A DNA stretch of 64,000 bases, taken from Poriferisodalis sp965237655. Its GTDB lineage: Bacteria; Actinomycetota; Acidimicrobiia; Acidimicrobiales; Poriferisodalaceae. Below are positions 43,297-50,524 of the stretch, in pieces; position 1 is the first letter of the stretch; every line of letters begins with the position of its first letter. Location: contig NZ_CBDEGB010000001.1 in NCBI RefSeq assembly GCF_965237655.1, positions 1,240,001 to 1,304,000 of the forward strand, given 5' to 3'. The position numbers and the translations under genes were made by a program. Under the pieces are notes generated by a model, which worked only from the letters and a program-made list of their open reading frames with translations, was not told the DNA's origin and searched no databases.

Positions 43297-43668
43297 TCAG
43301 CCTGACGCCGAGGCGGCCCCGACGGTTGAGCTCGACTTGTCGCTTGACGAGCCGCTCTCCGAAGAGGTCGATTCCTTGCTTGGGGATTCGCTGGTTGTGC
43401 TTGATGAAGATGAGCCGGATTCCGACGAGCCCGACGAATCCGAGCTTGAAGAGGGTCGGCTGTCGTTGCGGTAGAAGCCGCTGCCCTTGAAGCTGATGCC
43501 GACGTTGGAGAAGATCTTGCGGACCTCGCCGCCGCACGTCGACCCTGCCCCGTTGAGCGCTTCGCCCTCCCGCGGCAGTGGGCACATCGTGATGGGATCG
43601 TCCGAGAAACTCTGATGGCGCTCGAACGACTCTCCGCAGTCAGTGCAGCGGTACTGGTAGGTCGGCAT
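43297..43668 (-). CDS. FmdB-family zinc-ribbon protein with Ser-rich tail
   Basis: A 123-aa protein. The first 45 residues form an FmdB/CxxC-CxxC zinc ribbon (MPTYQYRCTDCGESFERHQS, then CPLPREG and CGGEVRKIFSNVGISFKGSG). The remainder is a low-complexity tail almost entirely of Ser, Glu, Asp, Lys and Gly. It is a putative regulatory protein of unknown action. It is upstream of the SAF-protein gene on the same strand, with 67 bases between. Confidence 0.85.
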   Translation of the reverse strand: MPTYQYRCTDCGESFERHQSFSDDPITMCPLPREGEALNGAGSTCGGEVRKIFSNVGISFKGSGFYRNDSRPSSSSDSSGSSESGSSSSSTTSESPSKESTSSESGSSSDKSSSTVGAASASG

Positions 43669-43780
43669 GAGGTCCCGTTCTGCGATGTGGTCCTGGCTCC
43701 AGCCGCCGAGCAGTGTAGCTGTGGTTCGTCGAGGGCCGCCCGGAGAATTCGGCGCGTGCCGCGTCGACGGGTGGGGCTGA

Positions 43781-43890
43781 CGGCTCGGGAAGCCGTTGTC
43801 ACGCCTTCTGTGTGCAAATTTGCCGTCTGTGGCGGCATTTCTGCGCAGAGTCGCGGCAGTCGGGCCTGGCAGGCATCGCCGCCTCTCCGC
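43781..43890 (+). repeat. 110-bp dispersed intergenic repeat, copy A
   Basis: Matches 54358-54467 over its full length with a limited number of differences. The most conserved core is about 50 bases and contains an imperfect inverted repeat: gtgcaaatttgccg (43812-43825) and cggcatttctgcgc (43833-43846). Copy A lies between the divergent fmdB-type and UDP-sugar pyrophosphorylase genes. No transposase gene is linked, so a REP- or MITE-like element is plausible. Confidence 0.8.
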
Positions 43891-43912
43891 TGACGCTCTA
43901 GGTTCTGGCGGC

Positions 43913-45067
43913 GTGCGCGCTTCGGATCTGGCAGCCCGGTATGGCATCGACGAGCACTCGGCTCAGTCGCTGGCCGCCTACGGCTTCGACACCGGCACGT
44001 TCGATGAGCTGCGCGGCCGGCTGACCGGCAATTCGGGCAGCGGCAGCGACCGGACCACTGCGAATTGGGTGCGCGGCAGCATCGCAGCCGCTCAGCCCGA
44101 CGAACTTGTGGCGTTGGCACCGCTGGGCTCGGCCGAACGCGGACGGCTCGCAGATGCGGGTCGGGAGGCAATCGCACGTGGGCAGGTGGGCGTCTTGCTC
44201 CTGGCGGGCGGCATGGCCACTCGTTTCGGCGGTGGCGTCAAGGCACTGGCCGAAGTGCTGCCTGGCCTGAGGTTCGCGGACGCCAAGATGGCGGACTTGC
44301 GGCGCCTGGCGAGCGAGTTGGGGTGCACCGTCCCGCTGTGGCTGATGACGAGCTTCCAGTCCGACGGCGCGCTGCGCGACTGGGCATCGGCCGGCACCCA
44401 CAGCGCACAGGCACCGGTCGACTTCGCTCCCCAGGGCGTCTCCATGCGCCTGACGCCCGACGGCGATCTGTTCCGGGATCGCAGCGGCACCGTGTCGTTG
44501 CACGCGCCGGGACACGGGGACGCGCCATGGGCGATGCGCCGGAGCGGCCTGCTTGGCCAGTTTGCCGAAGCCGGCGGTCGGCACCTGTTCGTGACCAATG
44601 TCGACAACGTTGCGGCAACGCTGGATCCGGCAGTGATCGGCGCCCACGTGGTGGAAGCGAAGCCGCTCACCTGCGAATTCGTCCCGGGCAGCGCATCGGG
44701 GGGATCGCCGTGGCGTGTGGACGGGCGACTGCAGATCGTGGAGGCATTTCGCCTGCCACCCGGGATTGATCCGCTGGCGACGTGTGCGGTGAACACCAAT
44801 TCATTGGTTGCCGACGTCGACGTCTTCGAGGCGGACTGGCCGCTCACGTGGCTCGAGGTCCACAAACAGGTCGAGGGCGCCCAGGTCGTCCAGTTTGAAC
44901 GGCTGATCGGCGAACTTTCGGCCTTCGTGGACACCACGATGCTGCTCGTCGAGCGTGACGGGCCTGACGGGCGTTTCCAGCCGGTGAAGGATCCTGCCGA
45001 ACTCGAAGCGCGCCGCCCCGAGATCGCCCGGATACTCGCAGCGCGGGGCATCGAAACCTCCCTCTAG
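43913..45067 (+). CDS. UTP--glucose-1-phosphate uridylyltransferase family (UDPGP type)
   Basis: A 384-aa nucleotidyltransferase of the eukaryote-like UDPGP/UAP family. The nucleotide loop is VLLLAGGMATRFGGGVKA. LRFADAKMADLRRLASELG, VPLWLMTSFQSDGALRDW, HLFVTNVDNVAATLDPAVIG and the C-terminal VQFERLIGELSAFV follow. It would make a UDP-sugar for glycan or cell-wall synthesis; sugar specificity is uncertain. I chose GTG 43913 because coding-like sequence starts there and the upstream frame runs through the intergenic repeat. Confidence 0.82.
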   Translation: MRASDLAARYGIDEHSAQSLAAYGFDTGTFDELRGRLTGNSGSGSDRTTANWVRGSIAAAQPDELVALAPLGSAERGRLADAGREAIARGQVGVLLLAGGMATRFGGGVKALAEVLPGLRFADAKMADLRRLASELGCTVPLWLMTSFQSDGALRDWASAGTHSAQAPVDFAPQGVSMRLTPDGDLFRDRSGTVSLHAPGHGDAPWAMRRSGLLGQFAEAGGRHLFVTNVDNVAATLDPAVIGAHVVEAKPLTCEFVPGSASGGSPWRVDGRLQIVEAFRLPPGIDPLATCAVNTNSLVADVDVFEADWPLTWLEVHKQVEGAQVVQFERLIGELSAFVDTTMLLVERDGPDGRFQPVKDPAELEARRPEIARILAARGIETSL

Positions 45068-45105
45068 GCCGCCTCGGGCACATTGCGCCCAGTACATTGC
45101 GCCCG

Positions 45106-46317
45106 GTGCTGCCGCTTGAGACCGCGCGCGAGTTCGTTCTGGACCGATGCCAACCGCGCAAGCCCGTGCGTGTACGGGTCGCGGACGCACTGGGATTGGT
45201 GACGGCCAGCGAGATCATCGCCTCGGAGGACATCCCGCAGTTTGCGAACACGGCCATGGACGGCTTCGCCGTGCGATCGGCGGACGTTGCGGACGCTCCT
45301 TGTGAGCTGCGCGTCGTCGAGACGATCGCCGCCGGACATGCTCCGGAGGTCACCGTGGGGCCCGGTGAAGCCAGTCGCATCATGACCGGCGCCACCATTC
45401 CCCCCGGGGCCGATGCTGTCGTCATGGTGGAGCGCACGGCGATCATTTCGGACTCGGCCGCAGACGGCGAAGTCGTACGAGTGGAGGTCAGCGTCCCGCC
45501 CGACAATCACGTGCGGCCTGTCGGCGATGATCTGCATGCAGGCGACAAACTGTTCCCGGCAGGAACTGAGCTCGCGGCAGGGCATCTCGGCGTCCTGTGC
45601 AGCCTCGGGATGACCGAGGTCGAGGTGTACCCCCGGCCGCGAGTCGGCGTGCTGTCCACCGGCGACGAACTCGTCGACGACGGCAGCCCATTGCAGCCGG
45701 GGCAGATCCGCGATTCGAACCGTCGGACGCTGCTGGCGTTGGCACACCGGACCGATGTGGAAACGGTCGACCTCGGCCTCGCTCGCGACGACCCAGCCGA
45801 GATCGAGGCCGCCCTCGCCATCGGCGTCCAGACATGCGACGCCATCGTCACCTCGGGCGGCGTGAGCATGGGCGACTTCGACTACGTGAAAGCTGTGCTC
45901 GACCGCATCGGCGACATGCGGTGGATGCAGGTGGCGATCAAGCCGGCAAAGCCGCTGGCGTTCGGCACAGTGGGCGATGTGCCTGTCTTCGGGCTTCCGG
46001 GCAACCCAGTCTCATCGATGGTGTCCTTCGAGCTCTTCGCCCGGCCCGGCCTGCGCTCGATGATGGGGCACCCGCAGCCGATCCGACCCACGGTCGTGGC
46101 CTTCGCAGCGGAAGACCTACTCCGGCGCCCGGACGGCAAGACGCACTTCATGCGGGTGCTGGCGACACCGCTGGGCGGCCGGACCGAAGTGCGCTCCGCG
46201 GGAGGTCAGGGCTCGCACATGCTGTGGGCCATGGCCAAGTCGAATGCGCTCGCAGTCATCCCCGACGGCGACGGCGTACGCGCGGGAGACAAGCTCGACG
46301 TGCTCCTGCTGGACTGA
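45106..46317 (+). CDS. moeA: Molybdopterin molybdotransferase MoeA
   Basis: A 403-aa enzyme inserting molybdate into adenylylated molybdopterin. Motifs: FANTAMDGFAVRSADVAD, GEASRIMTGATIPPGADAVV, VGVLSTGDELVDDG, VTSGGVSMGDFDYVKAVL and FGLPGNPVSSMVSFELFARP. The C-terminal domain IV follows. GTG 45106 is preferred over TTG 45097; a small duplication (cattgcgccc twice) lies just upstream. It is followed by moaA and moaC on the same strand, giving a molybdenum-cofactor operon. Confidence 0.92.
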   Translation: MLPLETAREFVLDRCQPRKPVRVRVADALGLVTASEIIASEDIPQFANTAMDGFAVRSADVADAPCELRVVETIAAGHAPEVTVGPGEASRIMTGATIPPGADAVVMVERTAIISDSAADGEVVRVEVSVPPDNHVRPVGDDLHAGDKLFPAGTELAAGHLGVLCSLGMTEVEVYPRPRVGVLSTGDELVDDGSPLQPGQIRDSNRRTLLALAHRTDVETVDLGLARDDPAEIEAALAIGVQTCDAIVTSGGVSMGDFDYVKAVLDRIGDMRWMQVAIKPAKPLAFGTVGDVPVFGLPGNPVSSMVSFELFARPGLRSMMGHPQPIRPTVVAFAAEDLLRRPDGKTHFMRVLATPLGGRTEVRSAGGQGSHMLWAMAKSNALAVIPDGDGVRAGDKLDVLLLD

Positions 46318-46380
46318 GCAAGTCCATCGTCGGGGACCCGGCAGCTACCTCTCTGCGCGGCCGTCGATACGCTCAGGTCC

Positions 46381-47409
46381 ATGAATGGTGCAGCAGGTGC
46401 CGTAGCGCCGGCACGAGCGGTTGACCTTGTCGATCCGTTCGGTCGGACCGTGGGCGATTTGCGCATCTCGGTTACCGATCGCTGCAACTTTCGCTGCCAG
46501 TACTGCATGCCCGCAGAGGGCATGACTTGGCTGCCGCGTTCAGAGATCCTGAGCTTCGAGGAGATCGAGCGCTTCGCTAAGGTGTGCGTGGACCGCTTCG
46601 GTTTCGAGAGCATCCGGCTGACGGGAGGAGAGCCCTTGGTGCGGGCTCACCTGCCACGGCTGGTCGAGCGACTCGCCGCCCTTGGCGTCGACGTGGCGTT
46701 GACCACGAACGGCGCCACGTTGCGTATGCATGCCAAGCCGCTGGCGGAAGCGGGCCTTTCGCGGATCAACATCAGCCTCGACTCGCTCCATCGCGATCGC
46801 TTCTTGGAGCTGACGCGCCGCGACGAGCTGGATCGGGTCCTCGACGGCATCGATGCAGCCATCGACGCTGGGCTCGCGCCAGTGAAGATCAACACGGTCA
46901 TGATGCGCGGCATCAACGACGACGAAGTCGTGGATTTCGCCCGGTTCGGCCGCGAGCGCGGAGTCGAGGTCCGCTTCATCGAGTTCATGCCGCTCGAAGC
47001 CGGAGACGTGTGGACCTCAGACGTGGTGGTTCCCGCCGATGAAATCTTGGCGGCGATCTCAGACGTGTTCCCGACCGAGCCCGTGCTGCGTTTCAACGAG
47101 CCCGCCGAGCGTTACCGCTACCTCGACGGCGGCGGTCATGTCGGAGTCATTGCCAGCGTCACGAAGCCCTTCTGCGGAAACTGCGACCGGGTGCGCCTGA
47201 CAGCCGAGGGCCAGTTCCGCACCTGCCTCTTTGCGCTGGACGAGTTCGACATGCGGTCGATCCTGCGCAGCGGCGCTACGGGCGACGAGGTCGATGACCG
47301 CCTCGCGGTTGCAGTCCGCGATGCGGTCGGCACCAAGTGGGCCGGCCACTCGATCGGGCAGGTCAACTTCATCAGGCCCAAGCGAACCATGAGTCAAATC
47401 GGTGGTTGA
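46381..47409 (+). CDS. moaA: GTP 3',8-cyclase MoaA
   Basis: A 342-aa radical SAM enzyme, the first step of molybdopterin synthesis. SAM cluster CNFRCQYCMP (CxxxCxxC) follows VGDLRISVTDR. RLTGGEPLVR, SLDSL and VKINTVMMRGINDDEV are typical. The second cluster is in KPFCGNCDRVRLTAEGQFRT with CLFALDE. The C-terminus ends in Gly-Gly, needed for activity in this family. Start ATG 46381; moaC begins four bases after its stop. Confidence 0.95.
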   Translation: MNGAAGAVAPARAVDLVDPFGRTVGDLRISVTDRCNFRCQYCMPAEGMTWLPRSEILSFEEIERFAKVCVDRFGFESIRLTGGEPLVRAHLPRLVERLAALGVDVALTTNGATLRMHAKPLAEAGLSRINISLDSLHRDRFLELTRRDELDRVLDGIDAAIDAGLAPVKINTVMMRGINDDEVVDFARFGRERGVEVRFIEFMPLEAGDVWTSDVVVPADEILAAISDVFPTEPVLRFNEPAERYRYLDGGGHVGVIASVTKPFCGNCDRVRLTAEGQFRTCLFALDEFDMRSILRSGATGDEVDDRLAVAVRDAVGTKWAGHSIGQVNFIRPKRTMSQIGG

Positions 47410-47412
47410 GAC

Positions 47413-47904
47413 ATGACCGAGTCACCTTTCACACACTTGGATCCTCTCGGTCGGGCGCGCATGGTCGACGTGACGCCGAAGGAGATCTCACATCGACGGG
47501 CGATCGCTCGATGCCGCGTGTACATGGACGTGGAGACAGCGTCACTGGTTGCCCGGGGTGCGATTGCGAAGGGGGACGTCATCGCGGTCGCGCGGGTGGC
47601 TGGCATCCAGGCCGCCAAACGCACCTCAGATCTCATCCCGCTGTGCCACCCCCTGCTCGTCTGCGCTGTCTATGTGAATTTTGAGATTGCCGACACCTGG
47701 ATCGAGATCGAGGCGCAGGTGGAGACAGTGGACCGCACCGGTGTTGAGATGGAGGCGATGACGGCGTGTTCCGTCGCAGCCCTCACCATTTACGACATGT
47801 GCAAGTCGGCCGACCGATCCATGGTCATCGGCGACCTCGCCCTGTGGGAGAAAGTGGGCGGCAAGTCGGGCACCTACCGGCGAGAAGCGGAAGCCGCCGA
47901 CTGA
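47413..47904 (+). CDS. moaC: Cyclic pyranopterin monophosphate synthase MoaC
   Basis: A 163-aa partner of MoaA that forms cPMP. Active-site motifs are MVDVTPKEISHRRAIA, KRTSDLIPLCHPLLV, VEMEAMTACSVAALTIYDMC and a Lys-rich end (WEKVGGKSGTYRRE). Length is normal. It is the last gene of the moeA-moaA-moaC run. Confidence 0.95.
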   Translation: MTESPFTHLDPLGRARMVDVTPKEISHRRAIARCRVYMDVETASLVARGAIAKGDVIAVARVAGIQAAKRTSDLIPLCHPLLVCAVYVNFEIADTWIEIEAQVETVDRTGVEMEAMTACSVAALTIYDMCKSADRSMVIGDLALWEKVGGKSGTYRREAEAAD

Positions 47905-48084
47905 TCCAGTCGCCTGATGCGGTTGGGGTGCTGCGAAGTGCCCGCCGAGCGAACGATCGCGCGATCGCTACTGTCAATCTGGGAAGATTAGTCTGCTGTA
48001 GTGCGCGGACAGCGGAAATGCAGGTTGGGCGCGCGGCGGAATGGCACCCTGTGTGGGCAGGCCCGCCCGCTAGGCAGGTGATGC

Positions 48085-48588
48085 GTGACACAACTGGTCT
48101 TGGTGTTGTTGGCTGTCGCTTGGATCGTGGTACTGGCTCCCGACGTTGCGCGCCTGTTCCAGCCACGACGCAGAACAACATCGTCCGTCGACCAGTTCCA
48201 CCAACAACTCGACTCACTCGGTCGTTCCGCGCCGGCTGCAGCACGTATCTCCCAAGCGCATGCGTTGAGGGAATTTGCCGAGCCGCAACCTCGGTGGACG
48301 AGCCCGTCCACGTCAATGCCGACCACGCCCAAGCAGGCAGCGGTCCGTCGACGCGACATCGGCACGTTGCTCGTGCTGTGCATGCTGGTGACGCTCGCAG
48401 GCACACTCGCCACGGGATCGCTGTGGGCGCTCGCTGCCTTCGTCGTGATGCTCGGGCTCACCACGGGTTACGTCGCGCTGGCGGTGCGTCGGCGCCGAGC
48501 GGCTCCCACCGCTGAGGTGCACTACCTGCCACTGCGAGATCCGGCCAATTCGTCGACGGTGAGGATGATTCGCCGAACGGCGAACTAG
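48085..48588 (+). CDS. Actinobacterial membrane protein of unknown function
   Basis: A 167-aa protein. An N-terminal helix (LVLVLLAVAWIVVLAPDVARL) is followed by a basic, Ser/Pro-rich hydrophilic stretch and then two more hydrophobic helices (DIGTLLVLCMLVTLAGTLAT and LWALAAFVVMLGLTTGYVAL) and a basic tail. Similar small proteins are common in actinobacteria, but none is characterised to my knowledge. GTG start; the ribosome-binding site is aggcaggtgat. Confidence 0.65.
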   Translation: MTQLVLVLLAVAWIVVLAPDVARLFQPRRRTTSSVDQFHQQLDSLGRSAPAAARISQAHALREFAEPQPRWTSPSTSMPTTPKQAAVRRRDIGTLLVLCMLVTLAGTLATGSLWALAAFVVMLGLTTGYVALAVRRRRAAPTAEVHYLPLRDPANSSTVRMIRRTAN

Positions 48589-48702
48589 TAGGCACAGCGC
48601 CGTAGGGCGATCAGCCAGCGCATCCAAGCGCTGCTGTGCAGCGAATCGTGGTCACAGACGGGCCTGCTGATCGCGCAGATATATTCGACAACCGCCCGGT
48701 TC

Positions 48703-48775
48703 GGGGGTGTAGCTCAGTTGGTAGAGCGCTTCGGTCGCATCGAAGAGGCCAGGGGTTCGATTCCCCTCACCTCCA
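48703..48775 (+). tRNA. tRNA-Ala (anticodon CGC)
   Basis: A full cloverleaf can be drawn. The acceptor gggggtg pairs with cacctcc (one G-T pair), the D-stem is gctc/gagc, and the anticodon stem is cttcg/cgaag with loop gtcgcat. The T-arm is agggg-ttcgatt-cccct. The anticodon CGC reads GCG, alanine. CCA is not encoded; a discriminator A follows at 48775. Confidence 0.95.
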
Positions 48776-48840
48776 CATCGGCGTCACGTCAGTCTCCTGC
48801 GCGTCGCCGTCGAGGACGCACGCCTGGGGCACACCTGCGG

Positions 48841-49518
48841 ATGGTCGCGTCAGTTCTGGTCGCTGCCGTCTTCGTGGCAGCATGCGGAGGCGGGGGCGAC
48901 ACCGAGTCGCGCTACGAAGGCCTCGCGGTGGCCCCCTCCGAGCTGCGGCAGATCCCCCATATGGTGCTATCAGACACCGCTGGCAACGACTTCGGTCTCG
49001 CGGCCGACACGGAAGGGCAGGTACGTCTCGTGTACCAGTTGTTCACGAACTGCCCGGATATCTGCGGTGTGCAGCTGGCGCAGCTCGCCAGCGTGCTCGG
49101 CCGGCCCGGGGCACCGAAGAATGTGCAAGTGCTGGCGGTCACCGTCGACCCTGATCGGGACACACCTGAGATCCTGCGTGCGTATCTTGATCAGTTCAGC
49201 GCTGATTTCCTTGGGCTCATTCCCCAGAGCGAGCAGCAGTTGACCTACCTGCAAAACGCGCTGGGCTCGTTGGCCTCGATCAAGATCTTTGACACCACCC
49301 CGACGACGGAACACGACCACAGCACAGACGCCAAGGCGGACGCGGCTCACAACCACGGCGCCTACGACGTAGCCCACGACGGCCGTGTGTTCGCCTTTGC
49401 CCCCAACGGCTACGGCTACGTGCAGTACCCCTATCCCACACGTCAGTCCCAGTTCGATCACGACCTGCCGATCCTGGCCGTCATCGAACCGGACGCGCCG
49501 GCCGGCGCGGGCCTGTAG
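48841..49518 (+). CDS. SCO1/SenC/PrrC-type copper chaperone lipoprotein
   Basis: A 225-aa lipoprotein: signal peptide with lipobox VAAC (Cys15), then a thioredoxin-like domain with copper-binding CPDIC (Cys71 and Cys75), LAVTVDPDRDTPEILRAYL and a His in YDVAHDGRVFAF. A His-rich insertion (TEHDHSTDAKADAAHNHG) precedes this His and may add metal binding. It should deliver copper to the CuA site of cytochrome oxidase, and a CtaG gene follows by four bases. The frame remains open back into the tRNA gene, so ATG 48841 is the sensible start. Confidence 0.88.
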   Translation: MVASVLVAAVFVAACGGGGDTESRYEGLAVAPSELRQIPHMVLSDTAGNDFGLAADTEGQVRLVYQLFTNCPDICGVQLAQLASVLGRPGAPKNVQVLAVTVDPDRDTPEILRAYLDQFSADFLGLIPQSEQQLTYLQNALGSLASIKIFDTTPTTEHDHSTDAKADAAHNHGAYDVAHDGRVFAFAPNGYGYVQYPYPTRQSQFDHDLPILAVIEPDAPAGAGL

Positions 49519-49522
49519 CACC

Positions 49523-50362
49523 ATGCGTTTCTGGTGCTCGGCGCTCGAGGTGCCGTGGACGTGGGCGTGGCGTGCCTACCCAGGCGTCTGGGTGGCGTCG
49601 CTGGCCATAGCGGTCCCGTACCTGATTGCCCGTCGCCGCGCTCGGGCCAGGCGCATGCAGCCGCTGGACCCTGTCGAGGCAGCGTTACAGCGCCGCCAGA
49701 TGTGGCTATTCCTGGCCGGGGTGGCGGCGTTCTGGGTGGCCTCCGATTGGCCGCTCGGCGTGCTTGGCGCGGGCTATCTGGCTTCGGCCCACATGGTGCA
49801 GTTCATGCTGTACACGCTGGTCGCTGCGCCGCTGATGGTGATGGGCGTGCCCGAGCCGATGGCTCGCAGGATCCTGGCGAGGCTGCGCCTCTACCGCTTC
49901 ATGACCCGGCTCGCCAAGCCGGTTGCCGCCGGGCTGGTGTTCAACGGTTGCCTCGTCGCGACGCACTCGCCGTGGGCCGTGGACACGCTGCGGGCGAACC
50001 AATTCGGCTCGTTCGTGATGGATGTGGTGTGGCTGGTCTCGGGCGTGCTCGTGTGGCTGCCGATCTGCTCGCCGCTCATCGAGCACCGGCTACGCGCCTA
50101 TCCCGGCAAGATGGTGTATCTGTTCCTGGCGCTGGGTGTCGTTCCGGCGGTGCCTGCGGGGTTCCTGACCTTTGCCAGCTTCCCCCTCTATGCCACCTAT
50201 GAGCTGGCGCCCCGGTTCTATGGCCTCGATGCTGCGACAGACCAGCAGACGGCCGGGCTCATCATGAAGCTGGGCGGCATTCCGATCGTGTGGGGAACCA
50301 TCATCGCCATGATGCTGCGTTGGGCCGACGAGTCCAAGAGGTCCAGCCCGGCAGCCGCTTAG
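49523..50362 (+). CDS. CtaG/Caa3-type cytochrome c oxidase assembly protein
   Basis: A 279-aa membrane protein with about seven helices, matching PF09678: WRAYPGVWVASLAIAVPYL, SAHMVQFMLYTLVAAPLMVM, PVAAGLVFNGCLVATHSPWA (split), and FLALGVVPAVPAGFLTFAS. It probably helps insert copper into the oxidase. ATG 49523 starts four bases after the SCO1 stop, so the two are co-translated. Confidence 0.88.
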   Translation: MRFWCSALEVPWTWAWRAYPGVWVASLAIAVPYLIARRRARARRMQPLDPVEAALQRRQMWLFLAGVAAFWVASDWPLGVLGAGYLASAHMVQFMLYTLVAAPLMVMGVPEPMARRILARLRLYRFMTRLAKPVAAGLVFNGCLVATHSPWAVDTLRANQFGSFVMDVVWLVSGVLVWLPICSPLIEHRLRAYPGKMVYLFLALGVVPAVPAGFLTFASFPLYATYELAPRFYGLDAATDQQTAGLIMKLGGIPIVWGTIIAMMLRWADESKRSSPAAA

Positions 50363-50487
50363 TCGACGATGACGAGCGCCCAGTAGATCACCACGACGAT
50401 CAGCGCCGCCGAGGCAGCGAGTGCGCGCAATGACAGCCACAGCTCATCGCCCGGTCGCATGGGGCGCCGAGGTGGGCGGCCGAACAT
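50359..50487 (-). CDS. Small single-helix membrane protein (42 aa)
   Basis: On the minus strand ATG 50487 to TAA 50359 encodes 42 residues: an Arg/Pro-rich start (MFGRPPRRPMRPGDELWLSL) and one transmembrane helix (LAASAALIVVVIYWALVIVD). It follows the aminopeptidase gene on the same strand by about 37 bases and overlaps the CtaG stop by four bases. Composition and clean ends suggest a real gene, but no homologue is recognised. Confidence 0.5.
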   Translation of the reverse strand: MFGRPPRRPMRPGDELWLSLRALAASAALIVVVIYWALVIVD

Positions 50488-50524
50488 CAGACCCCGCGAG
50501 CCGACGCAGTCGTGCCGTCTGGGT

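Noticed and set aside
43230..44177. Upstream extension of the SAF-protein frame
   Set aside because: It is antiparallel to the UDP-sugar gene and out of frame with the FmdB gene; protein-like sequence begins only at 43229.
48718..48840. SCO1 gene starting inside the tRNA-Ala gene
   Set aside because: The first 41 codons are tRNA and spacer sequence; the signal peptide begins at ATG 48841.
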